Positions 1-9,597 are shown, numbered from the stretch's first letter. The stretch: 64,000 nt of DNA from VYFG01 sp965221795 (GCA_965221795.1 OZ244914.1:2914001-2978000), one strand, 5' to 3'. The notes: a model not told the origin generated them from the letters alone. Program-made: numbers and translations.

Positions 1-2
1 GG

Positions 3-668
3 TTGTTTTATCATGTGCTGGACCCGCGCGTGGTAGACCGACGACAGGATGCGGAACTGTCGCTGGGCATGTTCTTGAACATCTTCCGTAAGGCACTGGG
101 TCCGGACTGGTGTCCACTCGAAGTGCGCTTTCAGCATGAGTGTCAGGGCGGTTCGGATCCGTATGAGTACGCATTCGGATGCCCAGTGTTGTTTGGACGC
201 CGGACCAATGCGATTGGATTTCGTCGCGTGGAACTCGAGTCCCTGATGCCGACTTGTGATCCCTATTTGCTTTCGATCGTGAGTGCCTATTTGCAATCGC
301 GAATGCGCGGTTCGCAGAATGTCGAAGACTTTGCTGAGATGATTCGAGATCAGGTCAAGATGCAACTCGGTGCGGCAGTTCCGGATATGGAAAGGATCTC
401 GGCGATTATCGGGCTCAGCAGTCATAAGATGCAGAAGCAACTGAAAGACCGTGGTCTGACGTTCAAAGAGGTTGTGCGGGCAGCCCGTGAAGAATTGGCG
501 CTACACTATCTTGCGGACATGGATATGCCACTTACGGAAATTGCCTTCAGTCTTGGGTATTCTGAACTGTCGGCCTTTTCACGGGCCTTTCGGAACTGGA
601 GCGGAATCAGCCCCCAAAAATATCGAACGACATTGAAGGTCAAGGCTGCTATTTCAAGACGCTCCTGA
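3..668 (+). CDS. AraC-family transcriptional regulator, 5' partial
   Basis: The frame is open from the window edge, so the real start lies upstream and only the last 221 residues are visible. Residues about 1-100 look like the arabinose-binding-type N-terminal domain (PF12625 kind) found in OruR/ArgR-like AraC regulators. The last 90 residues hold the paired helix-turn-helix of AraC/XylS proteins. The second helix-turn-helix runs through SLGYSELSAFSRAF and is followed by the usual F-R-x-W-x-G-x-S-P motif. The family senses a small ligand and activates a neighbouring catabolic gene, but no target can be assigned because the upstream neighbour is outside the window. The next gene, ffh, lies 167 bp downstream and is unrelated in function. 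Confidence 0.9.
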   Translation: MFYHVLDPRVVDRRQDAELSLGMFLNIFRKALGPDWCPLEVRFQHECQGGSDPYEYAFGCPVLFGRRTNAIGFRRVELESLMPTCDPYLLSIVSAYLQSRMRGSQNVEDFAEMIRDQVKMQLGAAVPDMERISAIIGLSSHKMQKQLKDRGLTFKEVVRAAREELALHYLADMDMPLTEIAFSLGYSELSAFSRAFRNWSGISPQKYRTTLKVKAAISRRS

Positions 669-722
669 TTCCACCTGTCGGTCAGGGCATGCTGGAGTGA
701 GGAGGTCGTCGGTCAAATTGGG

Positions 723-730
723 TATATAAT
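723..730 (+). promoter_or_regulatory. possible -10 element upstream of ffh
   Basis: TATATAAT (723-730) contains a perfect TATAAT about 105 bp before the ffh start. No convincing -35 hexamer sits 16-18 bp upstream, so this rests on the -10 box alone. Confidence 0.3.
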
Positions 731-835
731 TGCCGAATGGAGATCTTCGAGACCTTGATTTGTGCTGGTGGGCGGGTCATATATTCGCAACCGCAGGATG
801 CCTTATAAACATTCGATGGGTGCGATCTGTAAACC

Positions 836-2191
836 ATGTTTGAACAACTCAGTGAAAAACTTCGTGTAACCTTCCGTGACCTGCGTGGAAAAGGTCGTTT
901 GAGCGAAGACAACATTGCAGAGGCGATGCGTGAAGTCCGCATTGCCCTGCTGGAAGCCGATGTGGCTCTCCCTGTGACCCGGGATTTTGTCAATCGGGTG
1001 CGTGAACGGGCGGTGGGACGGGAAGTGATGGGCAGCCTGTCCCCGGGGCAAGCCGTGATCAAAGTCGTTCAGGATGAACTGGTTTCCTTGATGGGGAATG
1101 CCAATGATGCCCTGAATCTGAGTGTCCGTCCGCCGGCGGTCATTCTGGTCGCGGGCTTGCAAGGGTCAGGAAAGACCACAACAGTCGGCAAGTTGGCCAA
1201 GTATCTGATGGATCGGGAGAAGAAATCAGTCATGGTAGTTAGTGCCGACATCTACCGTCCAGCAGCGATTCGGCAACTGGAAACCGTTGCCAGCCAGGTA
1301 GGGGCAGCATTTCATCCCAGCCAGGCTTCCGAATCGGCGGTGGATATTTCCCGGAGAGCATTTGAGCAGGCCCGGCGATCGGGTTCCGATGTATTGATCG
1401 TCGACACGGCAGGTCGATTGCATGTGGATGATGATCTGATGCAGGAAGTGCAGGGAATCCATGCCAATGTAGGGCCGGTTGAGACCCTGTTCGTGGTGGA
1501 TGCGATGACCGGTCAGGATGCGGTGCAGAGTGCGGCGGCTTTTGACCAAGCACTGCCTCTAACTGGAGTGATCCTGACCAAGACCGATGGGGATGCACGC
1601 GGTGGAGCAGCGTTGTCCATCCGTGCGGTGACCGGAAAGCCGATCAAGTTTCTGGGAGTCGGTGAGGCAATGGATGCACTGGAAGCATTTCACCCTGACC
1701 GGGTTGCCTCGCGAATCCTCGGGATGGGCGATGTGCTGAGCCTTGTGGAAGAGGTCGAGCGGAAGGTCGACCGGCAGAAGGCGGAAAGGCTGGCGAAGAA
1801 AATGGTCAAGGGCAAAGAGTTTGATCTGGAAGATATGCGTGAACAGTTGCTTCAGGTTCAGGGGATGGGAGGGCTCCATGCCATGATGGATAAATTCCCG
1901 GGCATGGAGCAAATGCGGAATCGAATGCTATTACCTGACAATTCCTCCCAGATGATCGCGATTATCAATTCCATGACCCCACATGAACGCCGTTTCCCGG
2001 CCGTACTTCGCGGATCACGCAAAAAACGGATCGCGAGCGGTTCCGGAACCCGGGTGCAGGATGTGAACGCATTGCTGAAACAGCATCTAAAAATGCAGAA
2101 AATGATGAAAAAAATCAAGAATCCGGGCAAGATGCGGGCATTGATGCAACAATGGAACCATGGGGGAGGACACCCGGGAATGCCAGTCTGA
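836..2191 (+). CDS. ffh: signal recognition particle protein Ffh (SRP54)
   Basis: Ffh is the GTPase of the signal recognition particle. It binds 4.5S RNA and hydrophobic signal sequences on ribosomes and delivers them to FtsY at the membrane. The 451 residues match the usual bacterial length of about 450. The N domain comes first (residues 1-90). The G domain follows, with P-loop GLQGSGKTT near residue 106, DTAGR near 189 and TKTDGDARGG near 248. The methionine-rich M domain starts near residue 300 and includes the RNA-binding stretch GSRKKRIASGSG. The start at 836 is the first ATG before the conserved N-terminal helices. A terminator-like hairpin follows the stop. Ffh is essential in most bacteria and supports a chromosomal location. 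Confidence 0.98.
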   Translation: MFEQLSEKLRVTFRDLRGKGRLSEDNIAEAMREVRIALLEADVALPVTRDFVNRVRERAVGREVMGSLSPGQAVIKVVQDELVSLMGNANDALNLSVRPPAVILVAGLQGSGKTTTVGKLAKYLMDREKKSVMVVSADIYRPAAIRQLETVASQVGAAFHPSQASESAVDISRRAFEQARRSGSDVLIVDTAGRLHVDDDLMQEVQGIHANVGPVETLFVVDAMTGQDAVQSAAAFDQALPLTGVILTKTDGDARGGAALSIRAVTGKPIKFLGVGEAMDALEAFHPDRVASRILGMGDVLSLVEEVERKVDRQKAERLAKKMVKGKEFDLEDMREQLLQVQGMGGLHAMMDKFPGMEQMRNRMLLPDNSSQMIAIINSMTPHERRFPAVLRGSRKKRIASGSGTRVQDVNALLKQHLKMQKMMKKIKNPGKMRALMQQWNHGGGHPGMPV

Positions 2192-2201
2192 CAGCGAGTT
2201 C

Positions 2202-2227
2202 TTCCGTTCTCTTAATAAGAGAAGGAA
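2202..2227 (+). terminator. hairpin after ffh, possible terminator
   Basis: TTCC-g-TTCTCTT / AAT / AAGAGAA-GGAA forms an 11-bp stem with one bulged base and a 3-nt loop, 11 bp after the ffh stop. No clear T-run follows (tctgcttta), so termination is plausible but not certain. Confidence 0.4.
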
Positions 2228-2535
2228 TCTGCTTTATGCATTGAACCTGTAGACATGAAAGTTTGCGCCCGAGTCGGCGCATGCCGACCAGCAGGCCAAA
2301 TTATGTCTTCTGAATTTCGGATGGTATCTGTCCCGCAAGATTGCGTTAGGGATGCAGGCCACTACTCTTTGATTATCAATGCCTGGAATGGCTTGACAAT
2401 GATCTCTACGCCAAAAGCCGAGATCAATGACTCCCTTCGCTTCGTGCCAGCCGCATATAAAATTCGGAATTGTCAAGTCGAAACTGTGACTATTGTATAA
2501 TTTCTTTGATAAGTCTGTGCTCTGAAGGTCTGAAC
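2228..2535. other. intergenic stretch without a recognisable gene
   Basis: About 300 bp between the ffh hairpin and the hydrolase gene. An 81-codon open frame at 2255-2500 shows no recognisable motif and no ribosome binding site, so it was not called. Nothing else could be supported here. Confidence 0.5.
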
Positions 2536-2544
2536 GTGAAATAC

Positions 2545-3342
2545 ATGAATATTTTTCCGAGGTTCCTGATCGGGTTGGCGTTGGCTGGGGGTTTGCCGAC
2601 GGTGCTCTGGGCACAAACCCTGTCCGATACCGACAAGGAACAACGATGGGCGGAGCAGGTCATTGATACCCTGTTCGATGGAGAAGCAATTTGGCTTGAA
2701 GCGGATGGTCACCGATTTCTGGGGATTGACATGGAAAGCCCAGAGGGACAAAGCCAAAGAGCAGCGATTGTCGTCCATGGGATTGGGGTGCACCCGAATT
2801 GGGATCAGGTCATTCGTCCACTACGAGTCGGATTGGTGGATTATGGTTGGCATACCCTGTCAATCCAAATGCCGATCCTCCCTAACGAGGCTGAGGGGTT
2901 GGAATATGAACCGCTGTTTGATGAGGTTACAGGCCGGATCGAAGCGGCGATTGATGACCTGCAGGAGGGTGGGGCGGACGAGATCGTGATCATCGCCCAC
3001 AGCATGGGTGCTTCGATGGCGTTGCGCTATCTTGCGGATGTGACCGGAACGCCGGTTCGGGCACTGGTGTTGGTAGGCATGCAGGGAGGGTACGAAAATA
3101 TGGTACATGATAATGTAGCGGCCTTGCGCACCGTTTCCTTACCTGTCCTGGAAATGTATGGCAGTGATGACTTGCCGGGGGTGGTGAATTTCGCGGCCCG
3201 TAAGGCCAGTGCAGCGTACAGCGGCAAGAACCCATCCTATCGTCAGGTCAGAGTCGATGGAGCCAATCATTTTTTCGATGACCGGGACGAGATCCTGGTG
3301 AAGACCGTAGGAGAGTGGCTGGAAGAATTGAGCATGCCGTAA
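2545..3342 (+). CDS. exported DUF3530-type alpha/beta hydrolase
   Basis: This protein of 265 residues begins with a Sec-type signal peptide (hydrophobic FLIGLALAGGLPTVLWA, cut after about residue 23), so it should act in the envelope. The rest is an alpha/beta hydrolase. HGIG follows strand 3. AHSMGAS forms the nucleophile elbow with Ser153. Asp208 (GSDD) and His242 (GANH) are the likely remaining triad members. The order and spacing resemble the uncharacterised DUF3530 family of gammaproteobacteria. ATG 2545 was chosen because it opens directly into the signal peptide; GTG 2536 is an in-frame alternative, and the frame stays open further upstream. The natural substrate is unknown. It stands alone, 161 bp ahead of ilvI. 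Confidence 0.85.
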   Translation: MNIFPRFLIGLALAGGLPTVLWAQTLSDTDKEQRWAEQVIDTLFDGEAIWLEADGHRFLGIDMESPEGQSQRAAIVVHGIGVHPNWDQVIRPLRVGLVDYGWHTLSIQMPILPNEAEGLEYEPLFDEVTGRIEAAIDDLQEGGADEIVIIAHSMGASMALRYLADVTGTPVRALVLVGMQGGYENMVHDNVAALRTVSLPVLEMYGSDDLPGVVNFAARKASAAYSGKNPSYRQVRVDGANHFFDDRDEILVKTVGEWLEELSMP

Positions 3343-3409
3343 CCGGGCTCGACCTTTTCATTTGGCTTCCTTTCTGAGAGGAGGATAGACCAAATCCAAC
3401 TTTCCCGGT

Positions 3410-3439
3410 TTGGAATCCGATCACGATTATCGTTATACT
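3410..3439 (+). promoter_or_regulatory. possible sigma70 promoter of ilvI-ilvH
   Basis: TTGGAA (3410-3415), an 18-bp spacer and TATACT (3434-3439) lie about 65 bp before the ilvI start. Spacing and hexamers fit a moderate sigma70 promoter. Confidence 0.4.
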
Positions 3440-3460
3440 TCCGTCCCCCATTTTCTTCTG

Positions 3461-3485
3461 ACAGGGCGCTACGGTTTTGCCCTGT
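3461..3485 (+). promoter_or_regulatory. leader hairpin just upstream of the ilvI ribosome binding site
   Basis: ACAGGGC (3461-3467) pairs with GCCCTGT (3479-3485) across an 11-nt loop, 8 bp before the GAGGTGA Shine-Dalgarno sequence. It may tune translation or be half of an attenuator. No leader peptide rich in Ile, Leu or Val codons could be seen. Confidence 0.3.
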
Positions 3486-3503
3486 ATTTCCCTGAGGTGA
3501 AAC

Positions 3504-5234
3504 GTGCAACTGACTGGTGCAGATATCATTGTCCGATGTCTTCAGGATGAAGGCATTGAGTATATTTTTGGGTATCCCGGTGGCGCGGCTTTGCATATCT
3601 ATGACGCGCTGTACAAGCAGGATCGAGTCAAGCATATTCTGGTTCGTCATGAACAGGGAGCCACCCATGCCGCGGATGGATATGCCCGTGCCACGGGCCG
3701 GCCCGGTGTGGTCCTGGTGACATCTGGCCCCGGAGTGACCAATACCGTGACAGGGATCGCAACAGCCTATATGGATTCCATTCCGATAGTGGTTCTGACA
3801 GCCCAGGTTCCCTCCCATCTGATCGGGGATGATGCTTTTCAGGAGGTGGATACCGTCGGCATTACCCGGCCCTGTGTCAAGCATAACTTTCTCGTCAGTG
3901 ATGTCAGCAAGCTGGCGGAGGTCATGAAAAAGGCGTTTTACATTGCCGAATCGGGCCGCCCCGGTCCGGTCGTGGTGGACATCCCCAAGGATGTGACCGC
4001 ACAAACTGCCGAGTACCGCTATCCAGAGATGGTGGACATGCGTTCCTACCAGCCGCGAACCCGGGGGCATGCCAAGCAGATTGCCCGGTGTATCGAACTG
4101 CTCCTGAAAGCCAGGAAACCAGTGATTTATACGGGTGGCGGGGTGATTCTCTCGAACGCTTCGGACGTACTGCGCTCTCTGGTCACCCGACTTGGGTTTC
4201 CGACGACCACGACCCTGATGGGCCTTGGTTCCATTCCGCATCAGGATCCCAACTTTCTCGGCATGCTGGGCATGCATGGGACGTATGAGGCTAATATGGC
4301 GATGCATCATTGTGACGTGATGCTCGCGGTCGGAGTCCGTTTTGATGACCGGGTGACCGGGGACCTGAGCAAGTTTTCTCCGGATGCACGAATTATCCAG
4401 ATTGATGTAGACCCCTCCTCGATCGGCAAAAATGTGGCGGTCGAGGTGCCGATTGTGGGTGACTGTGGACAGGTCTTGACACAGATACTGGAACAGGCCG
4501 GGAGTCGTTTGGAAGAGATTAATCGTTCGTCGATTGATCCATGGTGGGATCAGGTGAACCGATGGCGCACCATGGAATCGCTACATTATCAGACCAAAAA
4601 GGATGTGATTGTGCCTCAGTTGGTGGTGGAGCGGTTGATGCAGATTACCGGTGGCGAGGCCTATGTGACATCGGATGTCGGGCAGCACCAGATGTGGGCA
4701 GCCCAGTACTATCAGTTTTCCAAGCCACGTCGCTGGATCAATTCCGGTGGTCTTGGCACCATGGGGTTTGGATTGCCGGCTGCGATGGGGGTCCAAATCG
4801 CTTTCCCCGACGAAATGGTGGTTTGTATTACCGGGGATGCCAGTATCCAGATGTGCCTTCAGGAACTTTCCACCTGTCTCCAGTACGGCTTGCCGATCAA
4901 GGTCGTCAACCTGAACAATCAATACATGGGGATGGTGCGACAGTGGCAGGAGTTTTTTTATGACCGTCGCTACTCCCATTCTTACATGGATGCCTTGCCA
5001 GACTTTGTGCAACTGGCTGAGAGCTATGGTCATATCGGTATCCGGGTCGAAGATCCCAGCCAGCTGGACCAGGCATTGGAGCAAACATTTGTCCTCAAGG
5101 ATCGACTGGTTTTCCTGGATGTTATTACCGACCCGACAGTGAATGTCTACCCGATGATTGCGGCGGGCAAGGGGCACCATGAAATGCAATTGCAACCGGA
5201 GCGGGAAAAACATCAGGAGCGAGAGTTGGCTTGA
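3504..5234 (+). CDS. ilvI: acetolactate synthase, large catalytic subunit
   Basis: This enzyme condenses pyruvate with pyruvate or 2-oxobutyrate, the first common step of valine, leucine and isoleucine synthesis. It is a 576-residue ThDP enzyme. The N-terminal pyrimidine-binding domain has FGYPGGA near residue 21 and the catalytic Glu of RHEQGA near residue 49. A central FAD/DHS-like domain follows. The C-terminal PP domain carries the GDAS...NN ThDP/Mg motif near residues 442-474. The start is GTG 3504, 4 bp after a strong GAGGTGA Shine-Dalgarno. The stop overlaps the ilvH start by one base (TGATG), so the two subunits are translationally coupled. IlvB, IlvI and IlvG cannot be told apart from sequence alone; IlvI is favoured by the ilvIH order. 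Confidence 0.96.
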   Translation: MQLTGADIIVRCLQDEGIEYIFGYPGGAALHIYDALYKQDRVKHILVRHEQGATHAADGYARATGRPGVVLVTSGPGVTNTVTGIATAYMDSIPIVVLTAQVPSHLIGDDAFQEVDTVGITRPCVKHNFLVSDVSKLAEVMKKAFYIAESGRPGPVVVDIPKDVTAQTAEYRYPEMVDMRSYQPRTRGHAKQIARCIELLLKARKPVIYTGGGVILSNASDVLRSLVTRLGFPTTTTLMGLGSIPHQDPNFLGMLGMHGTYEANMAMHHCDVMLAVGVRFDDRVTGDLSKFSPDARIIQIDVDPSSIGKNVAVEVPIVGDCGQVLTQILEQAGSRLEEINRSSIDPWWDQVNRWRTMESLHYQTKKDVIVPQLVVERLMQITGGEAYVTSDVGQHQMWAAQYYQFSKPRRWINSGGLGTMGFGLPAAMGVQIAFPDEMVVCITGDASIQMCLQELSTCLQYGLPIKVVNLNNQYMGMVRQWQEFFYDRRYSHSYMDALPDFVQLAESYGHIGIRVEDPSQLDQALEQTFVLKDRLVFLDVITDPTVNVYPMIAAGKGHHEMQLQPEREKHQERELA

Positions 5235-5728
5235 TGCGGAGGATTATTTCCCTGTTGCTGGAAAATGAAGCCGGTGCGCTGTCCCGAGTGGCCGGCCTGT
5301 TTTCGGCTCGGGGCTACAATATCGAGTCCCTGACGGTGGCGCCAACCGAAGAACCGTCCCTGTCCAGAATGACCATCGTCACCCGTGGGAGCGACAAGAT
5401 CATTGAACAGATCACCAAGCAACTAAACAAGCTGGTGGATGTCGTGAAACTGACCGATTTGACTGATGGTGGCCACATTGAACGAGAGTTGCTACTGATC
5501 AAGGTGGTTGCTTGCGGAAGTGGTCAGCGAGAAGAAGTGAAGCGCTTGGTGGATATTTTCCGGGGGCGGATTATTGATGTCACGGACAGTACCTACACTC
5601 TGGAGATGACCGGGAACGGCGATAAAGTCGATGCCTTCATTCAGGCGTTAGGGCAAGTGGATATTCTGGAGGTAGTCCGTTCTGGGGTTTCCGGTATTGG
5701 ACGCGGAAAACGATCGCTGAAGCTCTGA
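5234..5728 (+). CDS. ilvH: acetolactate synthase, small regulatory subunit
   Basis: The regulatory partner of IlvI, 164 residues long as is typical. Residues 4-77 form an ACT domain that binds the feedback inhibitor valine; the opening RRIISLLLENEAGALSRVAG is diagnostic. Residues 80-164 are the ALS small-subunit C-terminal domain that activates the catalytic subunit. ATG 5234 shares its A with the ilvI stop codon (TGATG); the TTG one codon earlier was not used. ilvC follows after 144 bp in the same direction, so all three are probably co-transcribed. Confidence 0.96.
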   Translation: MRRIISLLLENEAGALSRVAGLFSARGYNIESLTVAPTEEPSLSRMTIVTRGSDKIIEQITKQLNKLVDVVKLTDLTDGGHIERELLLIKVVACGSGQREEVKRLVDIFRGRIIDVTDSTYTLEMTGNGDKVDAFIQALGQVDILEVVRSGVSGIGRGKRSLKL

Positions 5729-5872
5729 CGTACGCTTGCCCGCCTGTGTATAATCCGGCGTCCGGCCGGAATCGTGACCGCGGTGCGGTCTGCCATGATC
5801 TGCATGGCCGGCGTCGTAACCCGGTATTGTCTGGTGAAACATGACAGATCAGTTGAATCGGAGAAATCATTC

Positions 5873-6889
5873 ATGCAAGTCTATTACGATCAAGATGCCG
5901 ACCTTGCGTTGATCCGCAGTCGGACAGTAGCGGTCATCGGATATGGCTCACAGGGTCATGCCCATGCCAACAATCTCAGGGATTCTGGCATTGATGTGGT
6001 GGTTGGGCTGCGGGCGGATTCGCCGAGCCGAGCTAAGGCCGAAGCGGTCGGCCTGGCCGTCGCCGAGGTGGATGAGGCGGTCGCTCAAGCGGACCTCATT
6101 ATGATGCTGGCACCAGACGAGCGTATGGGCGCTATCTATACCGCTCAGGTTGAGAAGTCTCTCAAGCCCGGAGCCACGCTGGCATTTGCTCATGGATTCA
6201 ACATTCATTTCGGCTACATTACGCCCAGAGAAGACGTGAATGTCATGATGGTAGCACCGAAAGGCCCCGGGCACCTGGTGCGTTCCACGTATGAAAAAGG
6301 AGCCGGCGTGCCGTGTCTTGTGGCCACTCATCAGGATGCTTCAGGAGATGCCGATGCTATTGCAATCGCATATGCAGCGGCCATTGGAGGAGGGCGTGCA
6401 GGCATCATCAAGACGACCTTTCGGGAAGAAACCGAAACCGATCTATTCGGTGAGCAGGCGGTACTTTGCGGTGGCGCGACCGCACTGGTGCAAGCCGGTT
6501 TTGAGACTTTGGTGGAAGCGGGTTATGCACCCGAAATGGCCTATTTCGAATGTCTCCATGAACTCAAGCTGATTGTGGACCTCATGTATGAAGGGGGGAT
6601 TGCGGATATGCGCTATTCGATATCCAATACCGCAGAATTTGGCGATATGACCCGGGGGCCGAGGGTGGTCAATGAACAGGTCAAGGCAGAGATGAAGAAA
6701 ATTCTGTCCGAGATCCAATCAGGTGAGTTTGCCCGGGAATGGATGGAAGAAAATGCCCATGGAGGCAGACGCTTCCCGGAATTGCGCGATCAGGCACGCA
6801 AACATCCGATTGAGGAGGTAGGGGAAAAGCTGCGATCCATGATGTCCTGGATCGGGGAATCCAAGATCGTGGATAAGGCTAAAAACTGA
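5873..6889 (+). CDS. ilvC: ketol-acid reductoisomerase (class I)
   Basis: It converts acetolactate or acetohydroxybutyrate to the dihydroxy acid with NADPH and Mg2+, the second common step of branched-chain amino acid synthesis. At 338 residues it is a short class I enzyme. The Rossmann motif GYGSQGHAHANNL lies near residues 24-36. The knotted C-terminal domain has the metal site in TDLFGEQAVLCGG near residue 190 and the second acidic helix near 225-230. ATG 5873 was chosen because MQVYYDQDAD is the normal family N-terminus; the frame is open 99 bp further upstream. In many gammaproteobacteria psd and pssA follow directly. Here they are almost 8 kb away, behind an IS-rich island. Confidence 0.97.
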   Translation: MQVYYDQDADLALIRSRTVAVIGYGSQGHAHANNLRDSGIDVVVGLRADSPSRAKAEAVGLAVAEVDEAVAQADLIMMLAPDERMGAIYTAQVEKSLKPGATLAFAHGFNIHFGYITPREDVNVMMVAPKGPGHLVRSTYEKGAGVPCLVATHQDASGDADAIAIAYAAAIGGGRAGIIKTTFREETETDLFGEQAVLCGGATALVQAGFETLVEAGYAPEMAYFECLHELKLIVDLMYEGGIADMRYSISNTAEFGDMTRGPRVVNEQVKAEMKKILSEIQSGEFAREWMEENAHGGRRFPELRDQARKHPIEEVGEKLRSMMSWIGESKIVDKAKN

Positions 6890-7043
6890 TGCTGTGACTC
6901 TACAATCGGTGGATAGCAGAATCGCATAATCCTGCGGTGCCTACTCTGGCCGTAATATCGTCCTGACACCCCATGCAACGCATCTTCGATGCTAAGATTT
7001 TGATATATAATATTTTTTCCTCGTGCTATTTGCAGATGGAGAC

Positions 7044-7065
7044 GGAAATGCCACGGCATTTTTCC
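7044..7065. terminator. inverted repeat downstream of ilvC
   Basis: GGAAATGCC / GGCATTTTTCC form a 9-bp inverted repeat around a very short loop, ending in TTTTT. It could end ilv transcription, though it lies 155 bp after the ilvC stop, at the edge of the island. Confidence 0.3.
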
Positions 7066-7096
7066 CTGCCTGCAACAGATCGCAGGAGGAAACCTC

Positions 7097-7378
7097 ATGC
7101 CCAATACCCGTATTACGGAGAGCCGGATCAAGGCTCTCAAGCCCCGCAAGACGCCCTACGACATTCGCGACGGTGAACTGAAAGGCTTCGGCGTCCTCCT
7201 CCTGCCTTCGGGGGCCAGTCGCTTTTTTATCCACAGCCAGAATGAAGGTCGTTGCCTCTGGAAGACCATCAGTTCGGAGGTGTCCAAATCCAAGGCAACT
7301 TTATGTCAGGCTTGGGGAAAGTGGTGTGAACCAATTCGCCCTGCTCTTGGTTGCGAAAACTCCCGACTTCGACGGTAA
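7097..7378 (+). pseudogene. tyrosine integrase remnant, N-terminal arm-binding domain only
   Basis: The start has a good Shine-Dalgarno (GGAGGAAA, 7084-7091). The first 55 residues match the N-terminus of phage/island integrases of the DUF4102 arm-DNA-binding type: TRITESRIKALKP, then YDIRDGELKGFGVLL and the SGASRFFI strand. After WKTI the family resemblance stops and the frame ends at 7378. The catalytic R-H-R-Y domain is absent here and in the next kilobase. This is the stub of an integrase that may have brought in the ilvC-psd island. It is the first recognisable accessory gene after ilvC, but no attachment-site repeats could be identified. Confidence 0.75.
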
Positions 7379-7491
7379 AAATTCGGAACACATTGATTCT
7401 ACCGGATTTCCCTGGTGAATCAGGCACTACATTGTCGATCCTGAAAAACCCCAAATTCAGCGGTCACGATCTGAATATGCTGAAATATATT

Positions 7492-8987
7492 CCCTGAAAG
7501 TATGGATTCCAATGGCCGGATCTGGACTCATGGGGGCTCCCTTCCTTGCCATTTCCGAGGACCACCTGCGTCCCGGACCCTGTGCGGGTACCGAATCCCA
7601 CGATCGGTTCCGAAATCGCCTGGAAAACCGGCTGGATCGGCGCCATGCGCGGGTTCGCCTGGCCGGGATCCTGAACGGGTCCCGATGCGACGAGACCTTC
7701 GGTGTGCGGTACGGCCCCGACCGCGGTAGTCCCGGCCAGCCCACGCGTGGGATGGTCGGGCGGGAGTCTCTCCAGCCGGTGCACCCACTCTCGGACGAGG
7801 CGGTGGTCGCCGGTTGGGGGGAGAATCCGTACGGGCAGTCCTTTTGCGGCGAGGACTATTGCCCGCCCCATGCGCCGATCGACCCGAGCCGCCGGACGCG
7901 GTGTCGCCCGCGCATCGGGACGGCCGGGGCCGAGTGGGTCCTGCCAGCGACGATCGATGCCGGTCTTACCAGCGGCACCGGGAAGCCGCGGGCGTGGCGG
8001 CGGGTGACGGTCGATACGACCGTGCCGGACCAGGCGGTGACCTTTCCGACCGATGGCCAGCGGTGGAACCGTTCCCGGGTGCGGCGGGTGAAACGGTGCC
8101 CGCGGTATGAGGGGAAGTGGCGCCAGCGCGACGCCCGCCAGGGGCCGCAGGCGCGGCGGCGGGCGAACCGGGTTGCCCCTGCCCGGCAGTGGCGCCGTAT
8201 GAACCGTCCGGTCAAGAGTCTGTGGACCGACCTGGGCCGGGGGGTCCGGGACCGGGAACGAAACACCGCGGGGAGCCCCGATCGGGAGCCGGCGTTTGCG
8301 GACGAACGGGCGATGGCCCGGCGGGTACGGGCGCCGGAGCCGAAGGGCCGGAACCCGCGGTCCCGCCGGCAGGCCCCGGAAGTCGAGTGTATCCGCAAGG
8401 GCAGGCCCACCGGCGGTACGAATTCGGGGTCCAGGGGAGCATGTCCACCCCCCCACCGCAGCCACTTCCTCTTGGGCGGGATGGCGCGGGCGGGGAATCC
8501 TGATGACGGACCACCGCGGAAGCCCGCTCTGGATCCGGTGCGACGCCGGACGGGGCGGTCGATGGATGAGGTATTCGTGGACCGCGGGTACCGGGGGCAT
8601 GGCGAGGGTGAGGCTGCCGGATCCCGGTCCGGGCCGCGGCGAGGCCTCGTGACCCGACGGCGGAAGAAGTGCCGGCAGCGGCAGGCGATGGAGCCCGTGA
8701 TCGGGCATCGGAAATCGGATGGCCATCCGGGAAGGAACGGGCTCCCGGGAAGGGAGGGCGACCGGAGGAATGCCCTGCGGTGCGGTGCCGGTCACAACCT
8801 GCGGCGGATCCGCCGCCCGCTGCGGTTTTTGGGTCGCGGGATTGGGGGCCTTGGAGGCCGCATTTGCGACGTTTTGAGGGCCCAGGAACGCCCGGGAACG
8901 AGGGGGCGATGGAAACTGCCGGCCTCCGAGTTGGGCAGTGTCTCACCGCGGGTGCTTGCGGCCACCTGAAGCAGGTTTTTTTCAGGG
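7492..8987 (+). mobile_element. IS5-family-like insertion sequence, decayed
   Basis: About 1.5 kb bounded by the short inverted ends CCCTGAAA (7492-7499) and TTTCAGGG (8980-8987). The right 250 bp are closely repeated at 60937-61224, including the same TTTCAGGG terminus, which supports the right boundary independently. No clean target duplication was seen. Confidence 0.75.
7512..8969 (+). pseudogene. IS5-like DDE transposase, degenerate
   Basis: Segments in this frame align in order with IS5-group transposases: a motif like LSDEAVVAGWGENPYGQSF in the N-terminal half, IDPSRRTRCRPRIG, the first catalytic Asp in VDTTVPDQA, the second in VDRGYRGHGEG, and the catalytic Glu in QAMEPVIGHRKSDG followed by LRCGAGHNLRRI. 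The middle (about 8395-8510) continues in another frame (AHRRYEFGVQG at about 8405), showing at least one frameshift. Conserved Trp and Tyr positions are mutated. The frame stays open only because stops are rare at this GC content. Not expected to be active. The long minus-strand frame over the same DNA is a shadow. Confidence 0.8.
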
Positions 8988-9089
8988 CCGACTACATTCC
9001 GGGGAGAAACGCGATCGATTCGGGCTATTTCCCGGGCGTTACAGGGGTTCTAGACGGCCCAGCGTTGCGATCCCGGTGGGTCCGCTCCT

Positions 9090-9560
9090 AGGACACCTGG
9101 GACAACGGTAGCTCCATCCCCGGTACATGGCCTCGGCACTGGGCCGGGAGGGGATAGCATCGTGCTGGACGCTGCCGAGGTCTTCGAAGACACTGCACTG
9201 GCGATTGAGCAAGGCCTGTCGAACCCGCTGTGGCGACCTCCGAGCGGTGGGCGGGAAGCCAAGACGCCAACGCAGGGGCGGACACCGGCAAAGGTGAGAA
9301 AGGAGAGCGCCAGATGGGCGTGGATGCGGAAGCGTTCCTCGACCGGCCACCGGCCGTGGTACGGGTCGAGGAGTTCGGCCAGCGGCATCCCTCGGACGTG
9401 GGTGGCGAGACCGCGGAGGCCGTCCCAGCGGGCGGCGGTCGAGGGTGACCCGGGATTCGTCCTCGATGCGCAGGAAGCGGCGACGGGGACGGTTGGAAGC
9501 GGCCATTGGCGGTTTGTCCCCTTGCCAGCCGGGGCCCCTTGTTGTGCTGGCCGGCGGCGC
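9090..9560 (-). pseudogene. IS4/IS1634-type transposase remnant (C-terminal part)
   Basis: Translated on the minus strand in more than one frame, pieces match the end of IS4/IS1634-like transposases: RRRFLRIEDESRV, then LLDPYHGRWPVEERFR (the Y-R-E motif with the third catalytic Glu), RIHAHLALSFL, RVRQALLNRQCSVFEDLGS and IPSRPSAEAM. The pieces are in order but separated by frameshifts. The N-terminal half is missing. Confidence 0.65.
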
Positions 9561-9597
9561 GGGAGTGGGCAGCCCTCGGCGGCGTGTCCCGGTCGCG

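Noticed and set aside
2255..2500. 81-codon open frame between ffh and the hydrolase gene
   Set aside because: No ribosome binding site, no recognisable motif; overlaps the promoter area of the next gene.
7464..8795. Very long minus-strand open frame opposite the IS5-like transposase
   Set aside because: It is low-complexity, rich in Pro and Arg, without motifs. The plus strand carries the ordered transposase motifs, and open frames are expected by chance at this GC content.
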